Assembly: GCA_030144725.1 (NCBI GenBank)
Contig: JASKMD010000030.1
Span: forward strand, 5,425,346-5,489,345
Reading direction: 5' to 3'
Length of the DNA: 64,000 nt
Source: Haematococcus lacustris
Lineage: Eukaryota; Chlorophyta; Chlorophyceae; Chlamydomonadales; Haematococcaceae
Shown: positions 31,801-41,559 of the stretch, piece after piece
Numbering within the stretch: the stretch's first letter is position 1
Layout of the letters: the number at the start of each line of letters is the position of its first letter
Made by a program: the position numbers and the translations under genes
The notes under the pieces: model-generated
Told to the model about the DNA's origin: nothing
The model's input: the letters and a program-made list of their open reading frames with translations, nothing else
The model's database searches: none

Positions 31801-34800
31801 TTCCTCCAGCCTCAGCTGTTACAGCTACAGCGGAGACGGGTCCTGCACTCGGTGCAGTACCGGAGCCGGGCGAGTTGCCCGCTTCAATTCCCACAGGAGC
31901 CCAACAGTTGGCTGAAGAGGAGGAGCTCCTGGACGAGTTTGGCCTGGACCAATTCGACAGCACTGCGACTCCAGTCGACGAGCTCAACGCGCAAATTGCC
32001 ACCCTCCAGGCGCAACTGGTCGCAGCGCAGGCCAACAACCAGCAAGCTGGAGCCTTGGTGAGTCCTCCTGCTGGTGCTAAGCGTGCTGCTGATGCTGCTT
32101 TGCTGCCAGCTAGCCCTAGTCCAGCTAAGAGGCCAGTCGAAGTAGCGTCGCAGCTAGTCAGGCCTTTGGCTGCTGCTCTGCGCGCACTCCAACACTTGAC
32201 TGCTGCAATGCACCAGCCTGTTGCGCAGAAAGATGTTGCCTCGGGTTCACCCGGCACTTCGAACCCTCGCACACTTGCTGCCGTGCGGGACAAGTATGCT
32301 GGGGTTCGCCCCACTGCTGCGCCCCTGCCTGCCACTGTCACTGCCCCTACTGGTCATGACTCCAACTCACGTCGCGGGTTGCCCGTGACTGAGCGGTGGA
32401 CTGATGCCAGTTCGACCTCTGGTCGCCGTGCTCTGTCTTTCCTGGAGGACCTTGAGGCACACTGTGTTGCACATGGCCTGGACCCTGCTCTTGCTCTGCC
32501 CTCTTTCCTGTCAGGGAAGGCTAGGGATGTGTGGTTCCAGTCTGTTAGGGACTCATATGCCCTGACCCATTCTGGCTACCCCACATGGCCCTACCTGTCA
32601 CAGCAGTTCCTTGAGTTTGTTGGAGAGGACCTGACCACTGATGCTGATGCAGCACGTGCTAAGCTCCTTGACTCAACTCACCTGCGTATGACTAATGGTG
32701 TTGCCCTGTCAGCCTACATCACTGACTTCAGGAACACCCTCACCTTGGCTGGCAAGGACTGCATGACAGACTCCATGCTTGTGAATGTGTTCCAGCGTGG
32801 CCTGTCAGCAGATCTGCGTGGTCCTGTTGCCAAGGATCTGCGTGCCCTTGTGGCCCCCACTTTGGATGAAGCCATTAAAGCTGCCATCACCAACCACAAG
32901 GCCCTTGTGGCTGCTGCTGGCTCTGGTGTGCATCCTGCCTCAAGGCGCCCGGTTGCTGCTGTGCACCAGGTGGCCCAAGTGCAACGTGGGCTGCAGAACC
33001 TGGCCAGGTTCCCTGGTCCACCTCCTGGGCGTCCTGCTGCTCCCTCTGCTGGCAGTGAGGGTCCCCCTCCAGCCAGTGGCTATTGCTACCATTGTGGATT
33101 GTCATCCCACTGGACGAAGCACTGCAAGAGGAAAGCCTCTGGCATGAGCAAGGAAGAAGCCATGAAGGATGCTGGCACATGGGAGCTCATGCAAGACCTG
33201 AAGAAGGGTGGCTCTGCCCCCTACAAGGCTGCCAAGCGTGACCGCAGCCCTGACCGTGGTGGTGACCCTGGTGGTCCCTCCAGGCAGTACCAGGGTAGAC
33301 GCCCTCAGACTGCCAGGATGGAGGCCAATGGCATGGTGAAGCACTTCCAGAAGTATCAGCGCAAATAGGAGTTTGCTCAGCCAGTAAACCAAAACTGTGC
33401 TGAGTACTCTGAGGCATGCATTGTGTGTGAACCTGCTCATGTGCTGACTGCTGCACATGCTGATGGGGAATCCCTGCACTTTGCCTTTGCTGGTCACCTG
33501 AATGAGCACCCTGCACGTGTCCTGTGTGACACTGGTGCTACCCACAGCTTTGTCAGTGCATCATTTGTTGCTGCACATGCTGTACCTGTCCACATGTTGA
33601 AGCACATGCAAGAGTGGCATGCTGCTAACAACACTGTGTTGAGCTGTTCCCAGTTTGTCAAGGCTGATCTGAGTCTGCCAGGTGTTACTGTACCCTGCAA
33701 ACTCAACGTTATGCCTTCTCTCCTGCCAGACTTTGATGTGCTGCTGGGGAATGACTGGTTGAATGAGCATGAGGCCGTGATGTCATACCAGGACAAGACT
33801 CTCAGCCTGGCATGTGACAAGGGTGAGCCTGTAGTGCTGCCATGTCCCCCTGCTGATAAGTCTGAGTCAGGGCAGTCTGCTGTAAGCAACCCTGCCTCTT
33901 TCCTGGTCAATGCTCTACGTGCAAAACCCCCTCTGGCTTCTGCAAAAGTTGCTGCCAGGTGGTTACGAAAAGGAGGCACAGGTGTCCTGGCCCTGATCAC
34001 GGTGGACAATTCAAGTACCCCTGATCCAGCTCCAGCTGAACCTGACCTACCTCCAGGTGTGTCCCAGGCACTCAATGCTTTGCTGGATGAGTATGCTGAT
34101 GTGTTTGCACCCATCACATCTCTGCCACCTGAGCGTCCTGTGGGCCATGCCATCCCCCTTGTGCCTGATGCACGACCCTCTGTGGTACCTCAATACCGCA
34201 TGAGCTAGGAAGAGCATGCTGAGCTGAAGAAGCAGGTGCAGGACCTACTTGCCAAGGGCATGATAGAACCAAGCTCCAGTCCTTTTGCTGCTCCTATCCT
34301 GTTTGTCAAGAAGAAGTCTGGTGAGTTACGCATGTGCCTTGATTACCGTCAGCTCAACAAGATCACCATCAGGGATCAGTATCCACTGCCCAGGATTGAT
34401 GACTTGTTTGACAAGCTGTCAGGTTGCACTGTGTTCTCTTCCCTAGACCTTCAAGCAGGTTACAACCAGATCAGGATCACCCCTGAAGATGTGCCAAAGA
34501 CGGCCTTCAGGACCCCTGACGGCCACTACCAGTTCAAGGTACTGTCTTTTGGGCTCTGCAATGCACCTGCTACATTCCAGCGTGTCATGAATGATGCATT
34601 TGCCCCAGTCCTGAACCAGTGTGCCCTGGTGTACCTGGATGACATCTTGGTCATGTCCAAATCTGTGGACGAGCATTTGAAGCATCTCAGAAAGGTCTTT
34701 GACCTCCTGAGGCTCAACAAGCTCTTTGCCAAGCAGTCCAAATGTGAATTCATGCGTACCACGCTGAAATTCCTTGGCCATGTCATCTTTGCTGGTGCAA

Positions 34801-37800
34801 TTGCTGTGGACCCTGAGAAAATCAAGAGCGTTTCTTCCTGGCCTGTGCCTCAATCCCTGCAACAGCTCCAGTCATTCCTAGGTGCTGCTAATTTTGTGCG
34901 CAAATTTGTGCATAATTTCAGTGTCCTAGCTGCACCTCTCACAGATCTGTGTGGCAAAGCTGGTGACTCATTTCTGTGGCAGAACTGGCCTGCTGATGAG
35001 CTGAAAGCCTTTGCTTCCCTCAAAGCTGCTGTTGCCCAGGTCCCCATGCTACGTCTACCTGATCACACCCAGCCCTTCCAGGTCTACTGTGATGCCTCAC
35101 TCCAAGGAGTAGGAGCAGTCCTGATGCAAGATGGCTACCCCCTTGCATACCTCAGCAAGAAGTTGTCTTCTGCTGAGCGTAACTACACCACTGGTGAGCA
35201 AGAGCTTCTTGCCCTCATCACTGCATGCAAGGAGTGGAGGTGTTACCTTGAGGGTGTACCATTCACACTCTTCACCGATCACAAGCCTTTGACTGCTCTG
35301 CCCACCCAGAAGGTGTTATCTAGACGTCAGGCTAGGTGGATGGAGTTCCTGTCACGGTTTACATTTGACCTGCAGTACCTGCCAGGTGATGCTAATCCTG
35401 CTGACCCACTGTCCCGGATACCTGCTGGACCCCAGGACTGTGCCATGGTGTGTGTTGTTACCACCCGGCGGCAAGCTAAACAGTCTTTGGAGAGGGGGGA
35501 AGTGCGTGTGGCGCAGGCTCTGCCCCAGGTTCCACCTGTGGGTACTCCCTCAAATGCCCCCACTGCCGTTGATGCTTTGGCCCCCCGGCCCACAGTGTCT
35601 GATAACCCTGTTGCTGCTCACCATAGTAGGCTCCCTGAGCTTGAGGCCCCATCTGCTGCTGACACCTCAGTGCACTATCCTGCAGCTCCTGCCCACCCAT
35701 TGGAACTGGCTGATCACCTGGTCCATGGTTACCGGCTTGACCCTGCGTTTACTGCTGAAGCTGACTTGTCTGGCATGTACATGGACGACCATGGCCTGTG
35801 GCGGCGCACTGGCAAGGGCACAGTGATGGTTCCCAATGACCCTGAACTGCGTGAGTACATTCTGCATGAGATGCATGATGCTGCCTATGCTGGTCATGTG
35901 GGTATAACCAAAACCCTTGAGAGGCTGTCACGAGTGTTCTACTGGGACACCATGCGTGCTGATGTCAGGCACTATGTCACTACCTGTGATGCCTGCCAGC
36001 GTGACAAGTCCTCTACACTGAAGCCTGGTGGCTTACTCAACCCACTGTCCATTCCAGATTACCGTTGGGAATCAGTGTCAATGGACCTGATCACCAAGCT
36101 GCCATCTGCTTCACATGGGTTTGATGCCATCTGTGTCTTTGTTGACAGGCTCAGTAAGATGGTGCACTTTGTGCCCTGCAAGGAGAGCATGAATGCCAAG
36201 GGCTTTGCCCGTCTGTTTGTTGACAATGTCTTCAAATTGCATGGCCTGCCAAAAGACATGGTCTCTGACCGTGGTCCCCATTTCCACAACACTTTTTGGC
36301 ACCATGTGCAGAAGTTGCTGGGCATGAGGGGATCCCTGTCTTCCTCCTATCACCCTCAGTCTGATGGCCAGACTGAGAGGTACAACCGTGTGTTGGAAGA
36401 GATGCTACGTCATTACATCTCTCCCACCCAAGCTGATTGGCCTGACTATCTGTCACTTGCTGAGTTTGCTGTGAACAACTCATGGCAAGAGTCCATCAAG
36501 TCTACACCGTTCCTGGTTAACACCGGACAGTCCCCCATTACCCCTATGCTCCACTCTCTACCTGACAAGGGGCGGTGCCCTGAAGGCCTGTCCTATGCTA
36601 CTTGGTGGCAGGAGGCTGTGGCTAAGGCCAAGATATGCATGCAGGCTGCTCAGCAACGTCAAGCTGCCTATGCCAACCAGGACCGTCGAGAGGTGCATTA
36701 CAAGGTGGGTCAAATGGTCCTGCTCAGCACTAAGAACATGAGGTTGAAGCCAGGCAAAGCACGTAAGCTGCTGCCACGTTTTGTGGGGCCCTTCAAGGTG
36801 CTTGGTTTGGTTGGCCAGGTTGCAGTGAACCTGCAGCTGCCTGCCTCCATGTCACGTCTTCACCCTGTGTTCCATGTGTCACTCATCAAACCCTACACTG
36901 GCACTGATGTGGGCTTCATGCCTCCGCCTGTTGAGTGGCTTGATGAGGAGCCTGTGTACTATGTTGAGCGTCTGCTGGACCACAGACATGTGCATGCAGG
37001 AAAGGCCAAGGAGTACCTGGTGCAGTGGGAAGGCTATGATGCCGACCACAACACCTGGGAGCCACGTTCCAACTTGGTTGGCTGTGACAAGATCCTGGCT
37101 GAGTACAATGCAGCTCACAACCTGAAGTAAGTCCTAGGCCATGCATGCTGGTATGCTGCTGGACTATGGCATTCCCAGCATGCTTGTACCTCTGGTCAGC
37201 TGCTACCTGTGTGGTTATGGTTTCCCTGTGTCTAGTCGGCACGATGGTCTTTGACCGCTCCCTGAGCTATGACCTGGTGCGCCCTTTGGGTTGCCCAGTA
37301 GCTAAATCAGCATGCTGTAGGCAATGCGAGTCACGTGGTTTCACCCGTGGCGGAACGGAAGCCCCTTTGGAGGGGGAGGAATGTAAAGTGCGCACCTCTG
37401 GAAGAGATTGCCGCTTCGCGTCGTCTGGGCTGTCTCGTGAATGCGAGCCGTCGCGGGACGCGGGTTACACGTGTAGAGTGAGATTTGGCAGGTAAAGACT
37501 AGCGACATTGCGTTCGTGAGTACAACTGGTTCGATTCCAGGGAGCCCCGTTCTAAGCTCTAGCCATTCTCGCAACACACCGCTGTAACCCAACACCCTAG
37601 TCGGAAGTCACCGCCTCGACTGGACCGGCCTTCGAGCTTGTGTCAAAAGGTCATCTGACGTTGCGTCCCCGCACGTTACACAAGGGACACTGACCATGCA
37701 CATCAGCTTATGATCCGCTCAGCCATGCTCTGCCTTCATGCATTCAGGTGTCAGTTCAAGATCGAGAGCCTTGTGGCTGAGGTCATGCAGCTGCAAACCA

Positions 37801-38216
37801 TGAAGGACCGCCAGGGCACCAGCTGCAACGAAACGAAACGCATGGCCAAGGCGCAGGCACGCAAGAGAGCACAGGCCAAGGAGGAGTTGTTGTGCATGGC
37901 TGAGTGGCAGGCGCTTGGCACCTCCCAGCAGCCTGCAGCCTTGCGGCTCCCGGAGACTGTCATCAGCCGCATGGTGGCGGGTACAGCCCCACCATGGGTA
38001 CAAGACTCGTCGACATCAGGGGCTGTCACCCTACACCATGGCAAGCGCTTCTTTCAGCTGTACAGTGACCAGGACCGCATCCGCGAACAGCAAAGCATCC
38101 TGAAGCTTGAGTTGAACCGGCTGAAGGCATGGCTGCGTCACATGCTCGAGGAGTGCACTGCCTCCCAGCCGTCGTTGAGTGAGGGACAGCAATTCTATGT
38201 ATGCCGCCAGTACTAA
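28872..38216 (+). CDS. KDZ (Kyakuja-Dileera-Zisupton) transposase, intron split by a gypsy insertion
   Basis: Exons 28872-29691, 29784-30241, 30363-30551, 30636-30780, 30883-31022, 31091-31344 and 37748-38216 join in phase to 824 aa. The N-terminal third has the Cys cluster seen in KDZ proteins ([17 protein letters not shown], then [10 protein letters not shown]). The core holds [21 protein letters not shown], the D of [23 protein letters not shown] and [12 protein letters not shown], matching the conserved D, H and E blocks of the KDZ catalytic domain. The C-terminus (37748-38216) is coiled coil ([13 protein letters not shown]). The sixth intron, about 114 bp before, now carries the 6.3-kb Ty3/gypsy element in the same orientation; both splice sites are intact. 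The start codon is my choice of the first in-frame ATG; the related frame 28577-28933 may be an upstream exon. Confidence 0.85.
31397..31695 (+). repeat. 5' LTR of the gypsy element
   Basis: 299 bp, TGTAAAGTGC to GCACGTTACA, the same as the 3' LTR by eye. Contains GGTTCGATTCC at 31543-31553, a perfect match to the tRNA B-box consensus. Confidence 0.97.
31698..31715 (+). promoter_or_regulatory. Candidate primer binding site
   Basis: TGGTTTCCGACCCCGAG starts 2 bp after the LTR, as expected for a site complementary to a tRNA 3' end (TGG pairs with CCA). I could not assign the tRNA. Confidence 0.65.
31740..33368 (+). CDS. gag: Gag of the gypsy element
   Basis: 542 codons from ATG at 31740 to UAG. 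Forms the capsid-like particle and packages the RNA. The N-terminal 130 residues are low complexity with an acidic patch ([15 protein letters not shown]). The middle has a retrotransposon gag capsid region ([36 protein letters not shown]). At residue 449 there is a CCHC zinc knuckle, [14 protein letters not shown], and the tail is basic. The frame stays open after the UAG straight into protease, so the stop is a single codon and not a frameshift. Confidence 0.95.
   Translation: MTSTTQNVASANKSNGASGVLPPASAVTATAETGPALGAVPEPGELPASIPTGAQQLAEEEELLDEFGLDQFDSTATPVDELNAQIATLQAQLVAAQANNQQAGALVSPPAGAKRAADAALLPASPSPAKRPVEVASQLVRPLAAALRALQHLTAAMHQPVAQKDVASGSPGTSNPRTLAAVRDKYAGVRPTAAPLPATVTAPTGHDSNSRRGLPVTERWTDASSTSGRRALSFLEDLEAHCVAHGLDPALALPSFLSGKARDVWFQSVRDSYALTHSGYPTWPYLSQQFLEFVGEDLTTDADAARAKLLDSTHLRMTNGVALSAYITDFRNTLTLAGKDCMTDSMLVNVFQRGLSADLRGPVAKDLRALVAPTLDEAIKAAITNHKALVAAAGSGVHPASRRPVAAVHQVAQVQRGLQNLARFPGPPPGRPAAPSAGSEGPPPASGYCYHCGLSSHWTKHCKRKASGMSKEEAMKDAGTWELMQDLKKGGSAPYKAAKRDRSPDRGGDPGGPSRQYQGRRPQTARMEANGMVKHFQKYQRK
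33369..34208 (+). CDS. Aspartic protease segment between two UAG codons
   Basis: Open from the codon after the gag UAG; an independent start is not evident (a GTG at 33423 is unlikely to be used). Contains the retropepsin motif [12 protein letters not shown] (Asp about residue 54 from 33369) and then [11 protein letters not shown], the usual second landmark of Ty3/gypsy proteases. Ends at UAG 34206-34208, just after QYRMS, where related Pol proteins continue without break. Most likely made by readthrough of the gag stop. Confidence 0.9.
   Translation, partial: EFAQPVNQNCAEYSEACIVCEPAHVLTAAHADGESLHFAFAGHLNEHPARVLCDTGATHSFVSASFVAAHAVPVHMLKHMQEWHAANNTVLSCSQFVKADLSLPGVTVPCKLNVMPSLLPDFDVLLGNDWLNEHEAVMSYQDKTLSLACDKGEPVVLPCPPADKSESGQSAVSNPASFLVNALRAKPPLASAKVAARWLRKGGTGVLALITVDNSSTPDPAPAEPDLPPGVSQALNALLDEYADVFAPITSLPPERPVGHAIPLVPDARPSVVPQYRMS
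34209..37130 (+). CDS. pol: Pol: reverse transcriptase, RNase H, integrase, chromodomain
   Basis: 973 codons in the gag-protease frame, directly after the second UAG. Reverse transcriptase: [28 protein letters not shown] (first Asp), then VYLDDIL near 34630. RNase [14 protein letters not shown] and the [11 protein letters not shown]lu. Integrase: HHCC zinc finger ([10 protein letters not shown] ... TCDACQ), DDE core with Asp in SMDLI, Asp in VSDRGPHFH and Glu in [12 protein letters not shown]. The C-terminus is a chromodomain ([26 protein letters not shown]), which marks a chromovirus that may target modified histones. No other stop or frameshift seen. Confidence 0.96.
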   Translation, partial: EEHAELKKQVQDLLAKGMIEPSSSPFAAPILFVKKKSGELRMCLDYRQLNKITIRDQYPLPRIDDLFDKLSGCTVFSSLDLQAGYNQIRITPEDVPKTAFRTPDGHYQFKVLSFGLCNAPATFQRVMNDAFAPVLNQCALVYLDDILVMSKSVDEHLKHLRKVFDLLRLNKLFAKQSKCEFMRTTLKFLGHVIFAGAIAVDPEKIKSVSSWPVPQSLQQLQSFLGAANFVRKFVHNFSVLAAPLTDLCGKAGDSFLWQNWPADELKAFASLKAAVAQVPMLRLPDHTQPFQVYCDASLQGVGAVLMQDGYPLAYLSKKLSSAERNYTTGEQELLALITACKEWRCYLEGVPFTLFTDHKPLTALPTQKVLSRRQARWMEFLSRFTFDLQYLPGDANPADPLSRIPAGPQDCAMVCVVTTRRQAKQSLERGEVRVAQALPQVPPVGTPSNAPTAVDALAPRPTVSDNPVAAHHSRLPELEAPSAADTSVHYPAAPAHPLELADHLVHGYRLDPAFTAEADLSGMYMDDHGLWRRTGKGTVMVPNDPELREYILHEMHDAAYAGHVGITKTLERLSRVFYWDTMRADVRHYVTTCDACQRDKSSTLKPGGLLNPLSIPDYRWESVSMDLITKLPSASHGFDAICVFVDRLSKMVHFVPCKESMNAKGFARLFVDNVFKLHGLPKDMVSDRGPHFHNTFWHHVQKLLGMRGSLSSSYHPQSDGQTERYNRVLEEMLRHYISPTQADWPDYLSLAEFAVNNSWQESIKSTPFLVNTGQSPITPMLHSLPDKGRCPEGLSYATWWQEAVAKAKICMQAAQQRQAAYANQDRREVHYKVGQMVLLSTKNMRLKPGKARKLLPRFVGPFKVLGLVGQVAVNLQLPASMSRLHPVFHVSLIKPYTGTDVGFMPPPVEWLDEEPVYYVERLLDHRHVHAGKAKEYLVQWEGYDADHNTWEPRSNLVGCDKILAEYNAAHNLK
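37369..37381 (+). promoter_or_regulatory. Polypurine tract
   Basis: GGAGGGGGAGGAA lies directly against the 3' LTR and would prime plus-strand DNA synthesis. Confidence 0.85.
37382..37680 (+). repeat. 3' LTR of the gypsy element
   Basis: 299 bp, no difference from the 5' LTR seen on base-by-base reading, which implies a very recent insertion. Confidence 0.97.
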
Positions 38217-38345
38217 GGTCAAAGCCAAGCTCTGCAAAGCATGGCAAGGTCAGTAGGTAGGCAAAGCCCGAGTGCAACAACAACGCACTGGCTAGACGAG
38301 GACATGCCCCTGTGTGGGAACTTTGCTGTATACATATATATAACA

Positions 38346-39566
38346 TTACCTACCTCTGCCATGCCCAAGGAAACCAAGGAGCTCGAGGCCAGTAGCAGCC
38401 CCTGCCAACCTCGGGGTTGCACTCAGTGTTGTGCCCGGCAATGATCTATGAGCAATGCTGTTAGATGGGGAAGTGAGGAAGAAAGGAGGTGCCACAGCTG
38501 TTGCCAGCCCACCTCCACCCCTACCCGCAGTTCGGCAGCTCCGCGCTGACATGGCGGCTGCACCGGCACCTGCTGCCCATGCACCTTGTGGCAGCATGCC
38601 AGCAGTCGCACCGCCACTGCCTGCTGCACCCAGACCTGGCTGCTGCACGCCAGGGGCTGCACCGCCACCTGCTGCCCATGCTCCTTGTGGCAGCATGCCA
38701 GCAGTCGCACCGCCACTGCCTGCTGCACGCAGACCTGGCTGCTGCACGCCAGGGGCTGCACCACCACCTGCTGCCCATGCACCTTGTGGCAGCATGCCAG
38801 CGGCTGCACCGCCACCGCCTGCTGCGCGCAGACCTGGCTGCTGCACGCCAGGGGCTGCACCACCACCTGCTGCCCATGCACCTTGTGGCAGCATGCCAGC
38901 AGTCGCACCGCCACTGCCTGCTGCACGCAGACCTGGCTGCTGCACGCCAGGGGCTGCACCGCCACCTGCTGCCCATGCACCTTGTGGCAGCATGCCAGCG
39001 GCTGCACCGCCACCGCCTGCTGCACGCAGACCTGGCTGCTGCACGCCAGGGGCTGCACCGCCACCTGCTGCCCATGCTCCTTGTGGCAGCATGCCAGCGG
39101 CTGCAATGCCACTTGCTTCCACACCAAGAATCGGCAGCGTGTCATTGGCAGCAGAACCATTGGCTGATTGCTGATCCAATAGCTGCGTGCCAGTAGCCAC
39201 ACCACCTGCTGCTGCCCCTATTCCTGCCACTGCAGGCAGGGTGCCAATGATGGCAGCTGCAAGTGTGGGCACCTCCTCATCGTCACTGCTGCTGCTGCTG
39301 TCGCTGCCGCAGCTGCTGCTGCTGTCGTTGCCAAGCTCGCTAGAAGCGAGGGGGTTCGCACCCTTGGGTTGAAGCCTGCCATTTGAGAGTCGCAACAACT
39401 CAACAGCTGCTTTGTGCAATGCTTTTGCTGCAGCATTCTGCATTGTTGTATCACTGCCAAATATCCCATTCAGCACGATATGCAATGCAATTATGTTGGT
39501 GGAGCCCGGAGCGACATGAGCTGCTGCAGTGTAGCAATGTAAGAAAGGAGGCTGCACGGTGCACAT
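38346..39566 (-). CDS. Repeat protein encoded opposite the transposase in KDZ element B
   Basis: 406 codons from ATG at 39566. The N-terminal 100 residues include a helical stretch ([19 protein letters not shown]) and a Ser/Asp-rich acidic tract. Residues about 160-320 are five to six copies of a 33-residue repeat ([20 protein letters not shown]), encoded by an exact 99-bp minisatellite. There is no recognised domain. The unit being a multiple of three, with the frame open throughout, argues for real coding. An in-frame TGA lies just before the ATG. It could be an accessory protein of the transposon; further 5' exons may lie at 39600-39790. Confidence 0.55.
   Translation of the reverse strand: MCTVQPPFLHCYTAAAHVAPGSTNIIALHIVLNGIFGSDTTMQNAAAKALHKAAVELLRLSNGRLQPKGANPLASSELGNDSSSSCGSDSSSSSDDEEVPTLAAAIIGTLPAVAGIGAAAGGVATGTQLLDQQSANGSAANDTLPILGVEASGIAAAGMLPQGAWAAGGGAAPGVQQPGLRAAGGGGAAAGMLPQGAWAAGGGAAPGVQQPGLRAAGSGGATAGMLPQGAWAAGGGAAPGVQQPGLRAAGGGGAAAGMLPQGAWAAGGGAAPGVQQPGLRAAGSGGATAGMLPQGAWAAGGGAAPGVQQPGLGAAGSGGATAGMLPQGAWAAGAGAAAMSARSCRTAGRGGGGLATAVAPPFFLTSPSNSIAHRSLPGTTLSATPRLAGAATGLELLGFLGHGRGR
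38571..39110 (-). repeat. 99-bp minisatellite inside the repeat-protein ORF
   Basis: Five full units start at 38571, 38670, 38769, 38868 and 38967, plus a partial unit from 39066. They differ by a few substitutions only. Confidence 0.95.
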
Positions 39567-39883
39567 TCTGACATTTCATCCCTCGCATGTGGAACCTCTT
39601 CCTCATCCTGGAGAGGCTGGCGGTATTTGCCTTGCCCCTCTTGGATGAGGCTTGGCATTCTTCGTGCAACTCCTCCTCGTGGCTCCTGCCAGCTGCTTTT
39701 TTTCCAGCCTTGTGCTTGCCGGTCATTGCCACCTGGACCACGCATTGTGCATCGTTGCTACAGGGACGGGTGGCCCTTTCCTCCTGCTGCAAGAGGTTGC
39801 TTACCTACTTGGCGTGTGTTGCTCTGCGATTTCGCGTTGTGCCGTGCGGTACCACACCAAAACTACAGAGCACCAACGACGGA

Positions 39884-40218
39884 GCTAGCGATTTGGGACA
39901 TTGTACCTGCAGCGTGCAAGCCTGCAGGTACAATGTAACCGCCTGCCGCTGCTTGGCTGTGCGGCGTTCGCACTTGCTGGCCCAGCTTGACGTGCGCAAA
40001 GCTAACAGCTACGCAATGTGCCTAACGTTGACGTGCGCCCAAGCAGGCTGGCTCACCTGCCTGGCCGGCACCGGAATCGCCGCTGTGAGCCCGCTTCCAC
40101 TGTGCGATGGCTAGCTGGGCTACGCGGAACAGACGGGGCCCACTTGGGACATGTTTCCCTTTTTCGTCTTCTTCAAGTTAACCAAAAACGTGCCATATGT
40201 GACCGGGAGACCTAACTG
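39884..40218 (-). repeat. Right TIR of KDZ element B
   Basis: Inverted copy of 28358-28692, ending GGGAGACCTAACTG before the TSD. Confidence 0.9.
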
Positions 40219-40226
40219 GTCCGGAT

Positions 40227-41142
40227 CCAACCGCCACCCGTATGTGTGAAGCACCCAGTGACCTTCAAGCCCCGCAGCAGAATTAGTGCGTCGCGACGAG
40301 CGCACATCGACTGTCATGGAGCTGGGGTCACCACGCGCCACTCAGCGTCTTCAGATGCAGACACTTGCCCGGTGGGCCCGATGCGCCGGTCCTTTGGCAG
40401 CTGCTTTGTCAGCCACCATGCCTCCCCAGGTGCTGGCACCTGGCCAATCAGCAAGCAATTGTGGATGACAGCGGTGGCAGCAGCACCACAGCTGTGGTGG
40501 GCCAGCAGCCTGGTGGCAGCAACCCCACAGGGAAAAAAAACTAGGACCAGGATCAAGAGGTGAGCCAAAGTAGCATTGGTGAGCCAAAGAGGCATCCTAT
40601 CACACTGTGCCATCTACCTGCTTGTGCCACCTACTACTTCATGTCGTGCAGGTGCTGGATGGCGGCTGGATCAACGCTGACGTCAATGGCGCACTACATG
40701 GGCGCCTACTTATGGCATGCATGACTTCATTGCAGCCCTGAGATGGGGAGGGGTTTGGGGGGTGAGCAGGCCCAGCAGCTCAACAACTGCTGTCACAGTG
40801 CAGACCTGCTTAGGCACATGGTTGAGAGACGCTGATGATGATGGCTGATGGTCGTTGGCTGGGTGTAACATGCTGAGTACTACACACTCGGAAGTAGGTA
40901 GGCACCACCTGCCCCTTTCGCCTGGCTAGGATTAGATAACAGGCGGAAACTGGGGAAACAGGGTTGGCGGAAGCAAGGAAGGCGAGAGGGGAAAGGCGAA
41001 AAAGATGCCCCGCATGCCTGCATGGGCCCCCTTACGGCGGAACTTACGGATCGGTTAGGCGGAACCTTACGGGTGTGACCACGTATTACGGTAAGTAACG
41101 TAAGCGTATCCGTAATCCGTATCCCCGTATCGCACAGCCCTG
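40227..41142. other. Right remainder of the outer hAT-like element
   Basis: Noncoding as far as I can see. The last 120 bp are dense in CCGTA/TACGG words and end in the terminal CAGGGCTGTG complement. Confidence 0.6.
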
Positions 41143-41334
41143 GTCAAAAAGCGTCCATGCAGCTCCTCTCCTCGCATTGGAAACGGCAATACGGCATTCG
41201 CCCATGCAGGGGCAGCTCCGCTCCATGAGCCTCCATGAGCTCCGCTCCGATCAATTGGAAACGGGGGGTGGGTCTGTATGAAGCTACTTGACCATGCACA
41301 TGGCACGGGCGCTTTCCACCTATACTATTGCAGT

Positions 41335-41510
41335 CAAACAAATCTCATACAACAAGGAAGAACATGTTTGACTGTGGGTAATCTCAATCTACTACATTCA
41401 AGTTGTAGCATTCTCGGTCGCACCCTTGATGACTACAAACCCCACACCGGTGGCATGTTCCATCCCAGCCAACAGGGGACCACTGGGCACCTCATCAAAA
41501 CTAACAGCTT
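41335..41510 (+). repeat. Dispersed repeat family, copy 3
   Basis: Same landmarks as 3948-4135 (GAACATGTTTGACTGTGGG, CAAGTTGTAGC, ATCAAAACTAACA). It adjoins the RuvC-III-like fragment on the opposite strand. Confidence 0.7.
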
Positions 41511-41559
41511 AAATGCTGTGTACGGCCAACAGCCTGTGCAAAACTACTGGGGCCTATGC

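Larger units (their letters stand above)
31397..37680 (+). mobile_element. Ty3/gypsy chromovirus-type LTR retrotransposon, TSD CAAGG
   Basis: LTRs of 299 bp at 31397-31695 and 37382-37680 begin TG and end CA and look identical throughout. CAAGG is repeated at 31392-31396 and 37681-37685. Gag, protease and RT-RNase H-integrase-chromodomain are in one reading frame, interrupted by UAG at 33366-33368 and 34206-34208. Primer site at 31698, polypurine tract at 37369-37381. Inserted in intron 6 of the KDZ transposase gene. Confidence 0.98.
28358..40218 (+). mobile_element. KDZ element B with full-length transposase, TSD GTCCGGAT
   Basis: Terminal inverted repeats of about 335 bp (28358-28692 and 39884-40218); the outer 265 bp differ at a single position that I could see. 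GTCCGGAT flanks exactly (28350-28357 and 40219-40226), and 8-bp duplications are the KDZ habit. Without the gypsy insertion the element is about 5.6 kb. It carries a transposase gene (+) and an opposite-strand repeat-protein ORF (38346-39566). Near-identical TIRs suggest recent activity. Confidence 0.9.
20147..41142. mobile_element. Outer hAT-like element containing all nested insertions, TSD GTCAAAAA
   Basis: The left end is CAGGGCTGTGACTATACGGG; the right end is the inverted CAGGGCTGTG, one short variable stretch, then ATACGGGG. Both ends carry TACGG/CCGTA subterminal words. GTCAAAAA flanks both sides exactly (20139-20146 and 41143-41150). Without the later insertions it is only about 1 kb (20147-20237 plus 40227-41142) and has no transposase, so it is a non-autonomous element that served as landing pad. 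The right-hand 916 bp holds no gene that I can support. Confidence 0.85.

Noticed and set aside
38455..39196. Plus-strand ORFs opposite the 33-residue repeat protein
   Set aside because: The minisatellite is open in several frames; the minus-strand frame is longest, has an ATG after a stop and a varied N-terminus.
18027..41265. A giant element bounded by the inverted CGTTTCCAATTG words at 18027 and 41249
   Set aside because: The word also occurs in direct order at 18137, no matching target duplication flanks the pair, and the small hAT element lies between; it is better read as a dispersed GC-rich repeat.
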